Assembly (NCBI GenBank): GCA_025677825.1
Contig: JAIXMO010000027.1
Coordinates: forward strand, 1-64,000
From: Helicostylum pulchrum
Lineage: Eukaryota; Mucoromycota; Mucoromycetes; Mucorales; Mucoraceae
DNA length: 64,000 nt
Direction of reading: 5' to 3'
The position numbers were made by a program, and so were the translations under genes. Every line of letters begins with the position of its first letter. The stretch's first letter is position 1. The notes beneath the pieces were generated by a model. It worked only from the letters and a program-made list of their open reading frames with translations. It made no database searches and had not been told where the DNA came from. Shown here in pieces: positions 20,305-31,200 of this stretch.

Positions 20305-22570
20305 TGTTTTTTGTGTATATATAAAAAAAAAGAGGCGTTACGGGCTCGTATATCACGCATACCTAAAACTTTTTTTTTTTTTTTGGACTCGCGTTGACGA
20401 CTTTTTAGCCAATCACTACTTTAATTCAAAAACAGAAAGGACAATTTCTTCGTAAGAGAGATCAATGCCCCATTTTTGTATGCCTGTCATATCGTAAAAG
20501 TAAAGTAGACAGTTGTTACACTATACCCTTTTTCATTGAAGCGTATACAAGATATATAGATATGGCACGCTTTTTCGGAAGCGCGTTTCCGTCCTTTTTT
20601 TTTTTTAAGAAAAAAAAATAACATATAAATGTAACTCGAACGCCTAAGTTTAAAATTTTCTGTAAAAGGGTAAACCGATCTCAAACACACATGTAAAACG
20701 AGAATATAGTGATTCTGATACGAAAATCATTCCAAAGCGACTACATGTTCAAAGACATATACACATGTTCCACTAAAATGATTTATAATACTTTATATGT
20801 TTACGTGTTTTTGAAAAAAAAAAAAAACTCAATCATGGTTGAGGGTACAATTTATATTACTTTGTGTAAAAAAAAACCCATTTTATAGCGATTATCAGAA
20901 CCATTTTATCGGGGATGACAGTTTTTTTTCGTGATTATTTCACTAAAATATTTTTTTTTTAGGCTTGACGTAACTATTTTATCAAAACTCTATCAATACA
21001 AAATTGCTTATGTATCTTTGATTTGTAAGAAAAGTATCCCGGTAACAAGTAATTCGTAAATATTTTATTCTTGTAAGCTTTTTTTTTTACTAGTCGCATT
21101 TTTTTTTCTTTGCGGCCCTTTTGGTTTGTTTTGTTTTGTTTTGTTTTATGGATGATTAGTGATATAAAGTTACTACCAAGCCTTGTTATTTATGGCACGT
21201 GGACCGTGATGCTTCGTCTTAAATCATACCACTCCATAGTCAAGCATTTGAGGCATTTCGTAAGATTTTATAATTCCAAGACAGAAATTAGTAATGTTTT
21301 ATAAACTTTGGGAAACATGATGTAAAAAAAAAGGACAAAACTGGCCCGAGTGTTGTTCAATCCTTCTCACCATTCTAGTAGTTACAAGTTTTCATCAATC
21401 CCTCTTTTTACGTATAGTTGAATCCGAAAAAAAGATCTTGTGTTATTTTTGACTAGTAGAAAAATTTACGGACAAAGTTTCATAATGAACTACTTTTTTT
21501 TTATGCTGAAAGCATGTCCCCTTTTAAATAACAAATAAATTATACGTTATTGATAAGGCAGTATAAAAACAATGGGGAAAAAAATTCGATTTTTTCGCAA
21601 GTAGGACAACATGAAACTGGCCCTGAAATCATCGATCAAGTTACGCCTTCCCGTACACAAAATCCTTCTTTTATTGGTTCATTACCAAAGCAGCTTGATG
21701 CGAGCCAGTTTCACTTTTTACAAAAATAAAAAAAGGATATCGATTTCTCCGAAAGTATTAGCCAATTAACCATTTCATCAGCTTTTCTGTACATTACTTT
21801 TACGAATAAAATAGCACTCCCTTCTGATATTTCTCTTTTTTTTCTGAAAAGAAAAACAACGAGAAATAAAACCGTTGATTGGTACCGTGAGCACGGTAAA
21901 GAAAGAACAAAATAAAAAGGGAATATAATTTTTTTTTTTTCATTCCAGGGTGGTCATTGTACAAGTTTTTTAAAAAAAAATTAATCTGTCGTGTTACTCT
22001 AGATGAAATAATTTGGTAAAAGAAAAACCGACTAAATTTACTGTCAAACAAATTTGACATATTTTAAACAATACATAATTCGATTTATATTGTAGTTTGT
22101 TTTGATAGGTTTTTTTATGCAGAGAAAAAAAGAGAAGAGACTCTAATGTAATTCCATTTTGGTTTCGAGTAAATGTGAATTTGAGTAAAAAATGTAAATC
22201 GGTTAGTGTATTACCGAGAACACTAAAAAATTTTTTTTTTGTTGTAGCACCGTGTTTGTGATTCATTGCTTTGCTTTAAAAACATTTGGATAAAATATGT
22301 AAGTGAATCGATAACAGACTTAAATTACTCAACGCGCATAAAATAAAAGATCTTCATCTATTAAAATAAAAACTATCTAATGCCCTGAATATTAGAGAGA
22401 ACACTTCCTTTTTCGAAATCGGGTATTTAAAAAAAGCTAATAAAAGTGACCTTGTTTTACATTTACACGCTATGTTTCACCAAAGACGACTATAAAATAA
22501 ACCTGCATCCTTCTTCCCTTTCTTTTCTTTGGATTTTCCTTTAAAAAAATAAAATACAATAAACAATAAA
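20305..22570. other. Intergenic, 2.3 kb, divergent
   Basis: Upstream region of both MRE11 (minus) and the MFS transporter (plus). Short frames are A/T-driven. GTTTT is repeated at 21124-21147. A 43-codon stretch at about 21591-21729 reads like protein (QVGQHETGPEIIDQV...) and is flanked by GAAACTGGC/GCCAGTTTC inverted repeats about 100 bp apart; it could be a remnant but I cannot name it. No RNA gene recognised. Confidence 0.45.
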
Positions 22571-24897
22571 ATGTCGATTGAAAATATTAAAAACGATAAT
22601 CGAATTACGAGCTGTCATAATAACTCTGTTCCAAACACAATCGTAACGGACGAATTGAGAGAGCGCCACAGCGCAACTTCGTCTCAAACTGTTTCCTTGT
22701 CTGAGAAAGTTAATGTTACTACCACAAAAGATGTAGCATGCGCCAAAAAAGACTGGTCTGATCATGAACACCGTATGTATACCCTCGATACCTTAAACCT
22801 ATTCACACACAAAAAAAAAAAAAAAAAAAAAAAAGTAGTAATAAAAGAACGAAGACGTCTAACCTTTCAATATATTTTTTATTTTATTATACATTTTAGA
22901 TTTGAAATATGATGATCCCGAATTCGGAGCCGACAAACCATCGCCTACTTTCGATACGGAAGCAACGGATGGTGGTTATGGTTGGCTCGTAGTTCTCGGG
23001 ACGTTCATGGTCCAGATTACAAGTTTTGGTACTGCTGCATGCTGGTAAAACATTACGTTCTTTTTTTTCTTTCTTTCTTATTTTCGAGACTTAAGACTAC
23101 ACTTGACTTTATTTTATTTTTTGTAGCGAGTGAGAAAACAACTCTAAAAAGTCTCTTTGTATATTCTCATCTCATCCAAACCTCTTTTTTTTTTGTTACG
23201 TTTCTTTTGAATATTTTTCTAACTCGACTTTTTCTTTTTTTGTGAAAAATTATAATGTTATTAGGGGTAAGTATTCTTTTCTCATATGCACCCAAAAATA
23301 ATTAAGCCAAAGGATTTTTTTAATTTTTTTTTTTTTTGCAATTTTTTATTATTTTATTTTTGCAGGTATTATGCAGGATCATTATGATCTGACCATGTTC
23401 CGAGACTCCGTACCCAACTCTCAATTTCAATTGAGTTTTGTTGGCACCATTTTGGAAGTATTTGTTAATTTAATGGGTCCCATAGCTCAAATTATCGCTT
23501 CTAGATTTGGTTCAACAACTGTTTTAATCCTTGGTACCTTAATGTCTGTCTTGGGTCTTGAATTAGCTGGCTTTAGTTATGAAGTAAGTTTTTATTCATG
23601 TATTAATTAGATAAATAATCTAACTATAAATCCGTTTAGATCTGGCATCTTTATTTAACCCAGGGAGTTTTATTTGGCGCTGGTGCATCTTTCCTCTATG
23701 TTGTAAGTAGTCTAAAAAAACGTACTTTAGCTTTTTTTTTTTGTAAGACTAATGCATAATGAATAGACTGCTATGTCTATCACTCCATTATGGTTTGATA
23801 AAAACAGGGGTTTGGCCTTAGGAATTGCTTCTGGAGGTTCCGGTATTGGTGGTTTATTTTTACCTTTTGTCATTACTCCTCTTAATAGTAATCTTGGTGC
23901 TGCATGGTAGGAGGAGAGAAAAAAAAAAATTCAATGCTAAAAAAAAAATATCTAATTGATCTTCATTGTCCTTTTTTATAGGACCTACCGAATCTTGGGC
24001 TTTATTTGTCTTGGCTGTAATATTATTGCTTGTATAACTATTAGAGAAAAGAAATCGTCCGTAAAATCAAAGGAAGCCAGAACGTTAAAGACTATCTTTC
24101 GCTTGGATGTATTGCAAGATACAAACTTTTTATTATGGTGTTTAGCTTCGGTTATCGGGCTTATGGGTTATTTTGTTCCTTATTTTTTCCTTCCTGGTTA
24201 GTTCATATGCAGAGAACGATATACATATAACTGTTTTTATCTAACATCCCTTTTTTATATTTTAGGATATGCCACTTACTTAGGTCTCTCTGCAACTCAA
24301 GGCTCTACATTGATCGCCGTCATGTCTGCAGCCAATTTTATCGGCCGTGTTTTAGTTGGGTAACTTACATTAGCTTTCATTCTTTATGTATATCATTCAT
24401 TCTAATAACACCTAAAAAAAATATAGTTCTATTGGTGATCGTATCGGTAGATTGAACGCCAATATTATCTTTACATTTGGTAGTGCTTTTAGTAACTTGT
24501 TTATCTGGACATTTGCTCATAGCTTTGGTGTTCTTGTTGCCTATTCTGTACTCTTTGGTTTATTTTGTGGAGCTTATTTTGCCATGAGTAAGTTGGGATC
24601 ATATATTTACTAAAAGAATGGCAATATTCTTAACCGTTTTTTTTTTCTTTTGTAGTGACACCTATTACAGCAGCTATTTTAACCCCTGATCAATACAGTA
24701 CAGGTGTATCTACTCTTTTATTGTTCAATATTATTTCCATTTTTGGTATTACTATTTCCAGTTCCATTGAAACCAAATCTACTGCCGAACCTTATTTTGC
24801 CTACAAGATGTTTACTGGTGTTGTGTACCTTACCAGTGCTATTTTATTAGTATTACTTAAATTCAAAATGGCAAAAGGATTCATGACCAAAATATAA
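22571..24897 (+). CDS. MFS transporter, monocarboxylate (MCT/SLC16)-type
   Basis: Plasma-membrane-type major facilitator, probably a proton-coupled monocarboxylate or related organic anion carrier; substrate is inferred from family only. Inferred exons: 22571-22772, 22900-23044, 23265-23266, 23366-23583, 23640-23702, 23767-23906, 23982-24196, 24266-24359, 24427-24587 and 24656-24897, giving 493 aa. A hydrophilic N-tail of ~80 residues precedes the MCT signature DGGYGWLVVLGTFMVQITSFG. Twelve hydrophobic helices follow, with the loop motif SRFGSTTVLILG and ANFIGRVLVGSIGDRIGRLN in the second half. Joining SFGTAACW to GIMQDHYD needs two bases (GG, 23265-23266) lying between a TTATTAG acceptor and a GTAAGT donor: a candidate 2-nt exon. 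Skipping it breaks the frame. Confidence 0.88.
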
Positions 24898-24948
24898 TTT
24901 TACATTTACAAAACACACTTAAAATATTATATAATTTATTATTTTTTT

Positions 24949-25766
24949 TTAATAACCTTCATCAAATAAATCTTTTAACTTTTGATCCTGCTCACTCTCT
25001 TTAGGTTTTGATGCACGGTTGTTATCTTTCATAGCTTCCTGTCTAGCTTTTGTAATTGCCTTGTTACGTTCGTCTACAGCCTTTACTTGTGTTTCCCAAT
25101 CTTTTTTATCTGTCACCCAAACACCCATACGTCTTTCTTCTTTATCATCAATAGAAGGCGGCATAATAGCCATGGTATTAAAATGTTTTAATAATGTAGA
25201 TAATGTAGGTTCGTCAATTTCGTATTTCTTCAAGAGGGCTTGTCGAATATCTGGTTTATCAATTTCACCCGGGCTCATTCGTTTACGTTGTTCTAGTAAA
25301 GTGAATAGTGAATCAACTGAAAGTAATCCATCGGATACAGTCAAACCCTTGGATTCTCTCCTTTCTTCCTGTTGTCTCTTTTTTATAATCCCCAACATAG
25401 TATCTGACTAAATAGAAAAAAAAAACTGTTTGGCTTTCGGGGAGATTCGATACTTTACATATTACAACTTACGGCTCTCATCTTTGTAACAGTAGGACGA
25501 ATGGTAACGGGTCCTAAAGATCTCAAGTTTTTATCCAAGTGTGGATCCCTACTATCTTCTTCTATAAATTCTGTCTTTGATTCTAAAAGTATTTGACGAG
25601 TTAATATCCAAAAAAAGAAGAAAAAAAAAACGTACAAAGTCTCATTACCTGAAGCAGCAGAAAAAGTACCAAGAGTTGCAGGCGACTCTTTAGGTACATT
25701 GCTTAGAGTTTCTGGACGTGCTTTAGTTGGTAGTTTTCTAACAACTTTTGAAGTTTGTGCACCCAT
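24949..25766 (-). CDS. Unidentified 228-aa protein with N-myristoylation-like start
   Basis: Three inferred exons: 25649-25766, 25473-25582 and 24949-25407. Both introns keep frame. It begins MGAQTSKVVRKLP; Gly2 with Ser6 fits an N-myristoylation signal, suggesting membrane association. The middle carries DPHLDKNLRSLGPVTIRP. The C-terminal half is helical and charged: LGIIKKRQQEERRES, DIRQALLKKYEIDEPTLSTLLKHFNTMAIMP and a coiled, Lys/Glu-rich end DQKLKDLFDEGY. The layout looks like a conserved small fungal, possibly mitochondrial, protein, but I do not recognise it and assign no function. The 3' end faces the MFS transporter's 3' end at about 50 bp, so the two are convergent. Confidence 0.72.
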
Positions 25767-26007
25767 TGGTTAGTTTAATATAAGTATTGTTGAAAAGGCA
25801 GGGCTTACCTGGAGAGAGACAAAGCAACACTAAAAAGCGGGAACTCAGCAGTCACCATTAGAGTTAAAAAAAAAGAGCATATTACATTAATGCATGAAGC
25901 GAAAAAGAAGAAGAAAAAAAAAAAGATATATGTTTCTTTTGAAAAAAAATAGGAATATAGTGTCTCCTTTTAAAAAGATGACTTTATTATCATGCTAGAA
26001 TAAGTTA

Positions 26008-26427
26008 TTAAATAAATGGTACTTCATGATATAAAAGTAGTTCATAACTATGATTCAATGAAAAAAGTATTGGTTCCCAGTCGTCATGGTTGTTGCTAGC
26101 GGTAGATGAAACACTGGATGATTCAATTTGTGGTTTATCATTTATGTCATGAATAAATGTACATCTAATTCCGTACGGGCAGGTACCCAGCTCATGGTAT
26201 GCTTTGCATGTCTTTGTCTTGTATTGAACAGAACGATAAATAGGTCTCAACTCCCTGTCTCCATGTGCATAACGACATCTTCTCCCATACCTTTACTATT
26301 GTTTTGAATATATAGTTTCTATACGTATCAACCCTTTTTTTGTTTACCTGCAGGTGCCTCGCTCATCCCAATTTCTACACTTTTCCGTTTTATAAAGCGC
26401 AACTTCTTTAACTTTGTTTGAAGACAT
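26008..26427 (-). CDS. Tandem CCCH zinc-finger protein, TTP/CTH (Tis11) family
   Basis: Two exons, 26348-26427 and 26008-26290, spliced within the first finger, 120 aa. Finger 1: YKTEKCRNWDERGTC joined to RYGRRCRYAHGDRELR. Finger 2: YKTKTCKAYHELGTCPYGIRCTFIHD. Both have C-x8-C-x5-C-x3-H spacing, and each is led by the (R/K)YKTE(L/K)C-type motif of the family. TTP/Cth2 proteins bind AU-rich elements in mRNA 3' UTRs and drive decay; in yeast Cth1/2 this remodels iron use. This copy is very short: it has almost no N-terminal domain and only a 45-residue tail, so recruitment of decay factors must use little sequence. Cytoplasmic/nuclear shuttling expected. Confidence 0.9.
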
Positions 26428-26563
26428 TATATAATACAGAAGTAAGGAAGAAAAAAAAAGAAGAAAAAGAAAGAGAAAATTAAACAAAGAGAGAGGTTAT
26501 ATATAAAGACTTTTAATTTATCAATACACTCTATACATATTTTTATTATATCAAAAAAAAATT

Positions 26564-26961
26564 CTACGCTAATTCGTCGCATGATTCTTGACCATTAATA
26601 CAAACGTACCAATCGCCAACTCTGCACTTTTTATCAGTGGCTAAACGACAAGGACAATCCAACGGTGTCTTTACACAATCCTCTGTATCTTGACATATAT
26701 AATCCTTACATTCAATTTCTAACGACAACAAAAATTAGTATGAGTATAAATATGCACACTTTTTTTTTTATTACCTGCTCGGTTAGACTTGGCGTTATAT
26801 GAAAGAGGTGTACCAAAAACTACAGATGGAGATGGTTCATCGTCTTGACTTTTTTCTCCAAACAACAGTGACTTAATATCAAACGCGACAAGCTCATGAG
26901 CCAGCAATAGAAAACAGAATATTATGAAAAAACGTTTTGGACTCATGCCTGTCAAATTCAT
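26564..26961 (-). CDS. LCL2: Small secreted Cys-rich protein, LCL2-like
   Basis: Two exons, 26775-26961 and 26564-26718, 113 aa. Starts MNLTGMSPKRFF; the second Met (26946) is equally plausible. A clear signal peptide (FFIIFCFLLLAHELVAF) precedes a short linker. The mature domain reads ECKDYICQDTEDCVKTPLDCPC, then KKCRVGDWYVCINGQESC; eight Cys in this order match the LCL2 (long chronological lifespan 2) family, where the typical core is C..Y.CP.T..CV..P..CPCP...D......VC. Yeast Lcl2 is linked to lifespan and ER-associated processes; biochemical role unresolved. Match is by motif memory, so moderate confidence. It lies upstream of the CCCH gene on the same strand. Confidence 0.72.
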
Positions 26962-28120
26962 TTAGTAAAAGAAAAACGTATAAACGAGAGAGAAAGTGAG
27001 TACAAAAAAAAGTTATTTGTTTTACGTTGTATTTTTTATGGGATAATCGTATATCCGGTAATAACAATAAGAAGCATTTTTTTTGGTGCTTATTCCAAGT
27101 GACATTATAACACACTCTTGTCATAAACGACGATAAGTATTGTAATTAAAAGTATACGATTTAGTTATACTTACTATTTATAATAGGTAGTGATGAAGGT
27201 TTGAATACTGTATCGTGATGTTGAACAAGCCAAACTACCAAACGATTAGTATTTAACAAATAAAGATGAATGTATTTATCTTTATTTATTGAATAAAACG
27301 GTTTTATATTTATTAGTCTTTTGTAAATCAAATATTTCGTTAGATTTGTTCCCCCTGCATGCGTTACATAATCATACCTGTCAAATACTACTGGTATATC
27401 AAAGTATGATGTATCATTATTAGAGAACAATAGGCTTCATCAAGAATATTGCGTATATATTATTAAAAAGAAAAAAAAAGTGTTAAAGTAATGTTTACGT
27501 CTAATGTGGATTAAAAAAAAGAAGAAGGTTTCTCGAAAAGGAGGAAGCATAATGTGTTAAATACTGCTTTGATGCGTTTACAGTAGCGGCTCTATTTAAG
27601 GATGGCTTTCTCCGGGACGTCTTCAGCGTCCTCCCCTGTTTTAACATCACCGTTCGACTTAAGGGCGGAATCCACCTTCACAAAAATACTAAATATATAA
27701 AAGTGATAATAAAAAAAAGTCTTCAATTAATTTTTAGACGAGTTTTTTTTTTTTTAATTTATGAAGAGATTGTATAAAAGCATTTAGTCTTCAAAAGTTT
27801 ATTATCAATCGATGGTATTCGTAAAAAAAGGAAAAATAATCAAACTGATTATGAAATTAACCTTACAAAGTAATTAAAGTGTAAAGACACTGACTTTAGA
27901 CTTGAATGGAATATGTATCAGCGGTGAATCTTTAGAAAATTAATGAGGAAAAGTGATTAAATACCGAGGGCTGCTAAGCGATGAAAGATTAAGAAGGGGG
28001 GCTATGTAAACTAAATAAAGTGAACATAAAGGTACCTTTTAGTTCTATACATTACAATTAGTAGTTTTTAAATGTGTTGTTACGTGGTATTCTAATAATA
28101 ATAATAACAATAAATTTTTA
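26962..28120. other. Intergenic
   Basis: About 1.2 kb. An 89-codon minus-strand frame (27161-27430) has no recognisable domain. Near 27614-27635 a short GC-rich hairpin (GGACG..CGTCC) sits inside a relatively GC-rich 100-bp patch. No gene called. Confidence 0.4.
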
Positions 28121-29291
28121 ATAGAAATTAAGATGATTCTAATGTTTGAACTTTTGCAGAGAAAGATACACATCATATTTTTTTGTAAGATAATCTGGAA
28201 AAGTTTAAGAACCATTTTAAGTGTTATAATCTATTATTGTTCATTAGTTATTTTCTTAAAAACGTGTGTTTTTAGTGAAGGTTTAGAAGTAACTTCTAAA
28301 GAAATCACTTTTACAGTGATCGAAATAAGATGTTTTCTTTGTATGATTAAACATCGGAAAATCATTTTTTTTACCTAAGTAACTTAGTAAAAGTTAGTCT
28401 TTAGAATGTTGTTTCATTTATTTCTACTTTTTTTTTGGTCGGTCATTTTGGTCATTTTTAACCATTTTGGGGGGTCAACCCCTTTTGCGTTTTTGTGGCT
28501 ATTTTGGAATTACTCCAGATCCAGTTTACTTTTATTTGTGAAAAAACACGGATGGTATATTTCTCGTTTAAATGCCTCTAATCCATTTCAAATCGTACTT
28601 TTAATGCAAAAACTGAAAGAGTAATCACCGTTTTAGACGTTTTTTTTTTCGCTAAATTTTGAGTTAAGCGATCCTTAAAACAGAAATTTCTTTAAAGCGC
28701 GTTTTCTCGCCCAGTTTCAGATGAGCACTTTTTTTATGAACATCCAATATATAGTTTTTAGATATCCACATTTAGGGTTATAGCCAAACACGGTAATAAA
28801 AAACTACATTTTATGTAATCGCGAAGCTCTGAAATTGGTTACACGATGTTACACTAAAAAAATGTATTTTTTCCCAAAAAAAAAAAACGTCTAAAACAGC
28901 GATTACTCTTTCAGTTTTTGCATTAAAAGTACGATTTGAAATGGATTAGAGGCATTTAAACGAGAAATATACCATCCGTGTTTTTTCACAAATAAAAGTA
29001 AACTGGATCTGGAGTAATTCCAAAATAACCTCGAAAACACCAAAGGGGTTGACCCCCAAAAATGAAAATCGAAAAAAAAAACAAAAAAGTTCGTTTTTAA
29101 TTTTTTTATCAGAGATATAGTTAAAGCAACTATTTTATACTAAATAACTGGGGCCCAAAAAGCGTTTCCTGTTTCTTTAAAAAAAATAGAAACCATTATT
29201 TATTATAACTGCTAAAATTAGCAGTGATTTCCTAAGTGAGCGATTTTTCAAGCTTAGGTATCTCAGTGAGCTTTTTTTTAGTAGTGAGTTT
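28121..29291. repeat. Long palindromic repeat element, copy 1
   Basis: Non-coding element of about 1.17 kb with a second copy at 53187-54316. Its core is an inverted repeat: left arm 28469-28640 (starting GGGGGTCAACCCC, ending TTTTAGACG) and right arm 28887-29057, its reverse complement. About 140 consecutive bases of the arms appear identical, with differences only near both ends. The loop (28641-28886) is conserved between copies. Outside the arms both copies share a left flank (from AGATGATTCTAA) and a right flank with AGCAGTGATTTC and a terminal TTTTAGTAGTGA. No open frame of note. Best described as a MITE or foldback-type element, or a hairpin-RNA locus; no clear target-site duplication was found. 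Confidence 0.8.
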
Positions 29292-29574
29292 TATGTAATA
29301 TCCAGAAAAAAAAACCTCGTGTTTATTGTTTATTCGTGAAAGATAAAAAATAATAATACATTGTTGTTTAGAAAACAAATGGAAGATTAACTTTAATTTA
29401 CATGTGTAGTTTTAAAATGACAGAATTATACACATGGTATGTTAGCGTATTTTTTATACGACTAAAATTATAAATAAATTATCTTTTGTGTTCATTATAA
29501 TTATAGGATAAAAAATGTTTTTATTTATATACAAATGACGAAAATCAACAACTTTTTTTTATATTAGAGGGATG

Positions 29575-30838
29575 TTAATTAGTTGCAACAGAAGGAGGAA
29601 CACCTAAAGACTCTTCATATCTTGGTGTATATTCAGGTAAATCCAAGTCGACATTAACCGCATCATCCCCTCCACCGGCCGAGATAGTGGTTGATGATTG
29701 TGTTTGTACTTGTGGTAAAACTGCATTACTTGCTGATGCAATCGATAGAACTGTGTCTGATATAAAAGGAGGGAAGTCTGTTATGATAATCGGAAACTCC
29801 ATCGTCACTGGTTTCAAGACAAGATTTGGAACCTTATTGAAATGAACCATCAGTTTACATCGATGAGATATTTCTAAAAATGGATCAAATTGATGCGTAT
29901 GAATTGATTTCACTTGTGGGTTTTTACTGAGTGGCATAGGTGCTCTGATAAAATGGGTTTCAGAACCGTTTGAAAATGCAGGAAAGTCGTATGTGATTGC
30001 TGGGAACCGACTAATTACTGGTGGTAAACTATGAACACCTTGTTTTGTACAGAATCTACAGAATAATAAAAAAAAAGAGGATAAATATAGCTAGTTTTTA
30101 TATAGACTCGTTTTTCTCTCACCTATACGATTCAATTTCTTCTATAGCAAACTCAATTCGATCAACTTCTACTCTTTCCTTTTCTACACTACATCGAAAA
30201 GCAATTACAACTTCACCTGATTCAATAGCAGTAGCTTTCGGCAGTTCAGCGGACCACTCAAACCATTCTTTCACACCCGAATAGTCTACACTAGGTATCA
30301 TTGCACTTGGGCTTGGTAAGTAATGTCTATTTACGACCACAGTCTCATGAGTTTTATATTTTTTAAAAAAAGTACCAGCTGAAAAATTAGCTACCAAGGT
30401 GTACTCGACAAAGGAATTTTTTGTTTTACAACTTGCTGGTAAATGAGAAGGTAAATGAAGTCCAAACTCAATTGATTCTTCACCGGAAAATATTAGTTCC
30501 TTTTCTATTTCACAAATAGAGACTATAGTATGGATTCGGGTGGTTGCGTTAGCTAGAATAGGGTCTTCAAAGTCGTTGGTGGCCTCTCGTGGGAAGACTG
30601 ATCGAGGCGCTTCGATATCGATACCTGCTTTTCCTAAAAATTGAAGAGTTACTCGATTCCATTTAATCTTTCGGTCTTGAAAGATTACACTGCCCATTAG
30701 CTTGGTACGGATATGGGACATGGGATTATCCCGGGTGGCTGGTCCAATGAAATATACTGGTGCATCGCTTATTTTTAAAAGCACTGGTAGATGTTTCATA
30801 GCAGAAGCCTCAGTTGAAGAGGCAGTAAATCGTTTCAT
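29575..30838 (-). CDS. Arrestin-domain (alpha-arrestin-like) protein
   Basis: Two exons, 30123-30838 and 29575-30055, 398 aa. The arrestin-N part shows VYFIGPATRDNPMSHIRTKLMGSVIF, WNRVTLQFLGKAGID, ELIFSGEESIEFGLHLPSHLPASC and FVEYTLVANF...KYKTHETVVVNRHYLP. The arrestin-C part is shorter (IRAPMPLSKNP, CKLMVHFNKVPNLVLKPVTMEFPIIITD). The tail ends LPEYTPRYEESLG: a degenerate version of the PPxY motifs by which alpha-arrestins recruit Rsp5/Nedd4 ubiquitin ligases; no canonical PPxY is present. Such proteins link plasma-membrane transporters or PalH-type sensors to endocytosis. Specific target unknown. Confidence 0.82.
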
Positions 30839-31200
30839 TTTTTTCGTTTTTTTTACAAATATAGTAATTAAAAATTAATAAAGTAATGAGAAAAAAAAAG
30901 AAAAAAAAGGAAACACCAATAATTTGGTTTTCATAGATTTTTTTTCTTGTGTAAAGTGTGTGACAGTGATCATGATTTTTCTTTACATCACAAGTTGTAA
31001 TTTGGTATAAACAAGTCTTTTTTTTTTTGGTTTTTATTAATATATATATTATTCAAACAAGTCGAGTTGAGAGGACTTGCTATGAAAAAAAGAAATTTTT
31101 TTAAAGGAAAAAAAATAGGAATAATATGAGTGAAATGGTATGTTGAATGCAAAGGGAAAAAAGTTATATAAATATAGTACAAAAAGATGGCGAAAAAAAA
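30839..31200. other. Intergenic
   Basis: Spacer between the arrestin gene start and the phosphoglycerate dehydrogenase 3' end. A/T runs only. Confidence 0.6.

Noticed and set aside
21591..21729. Protein-like 43-codon stretch QVGQHETGPEII...
   Set aside because: Plausible coding remnant, but too short to assign, with no flanking exons that I can connect.
27161..27430. 89-codon minus-strand frame upstream of the LCL2-like gene
   Set aside because: Mixed composition but no recognisable domain, signal or supporting splice structure; could be chance in AT-rich DNA.
28133..28624. Two short open frames inside palindromic element copy 1
   Set aside because: Not conserved in copy 2, and the sequence is explained by the inverted repeat; not transposase-like.
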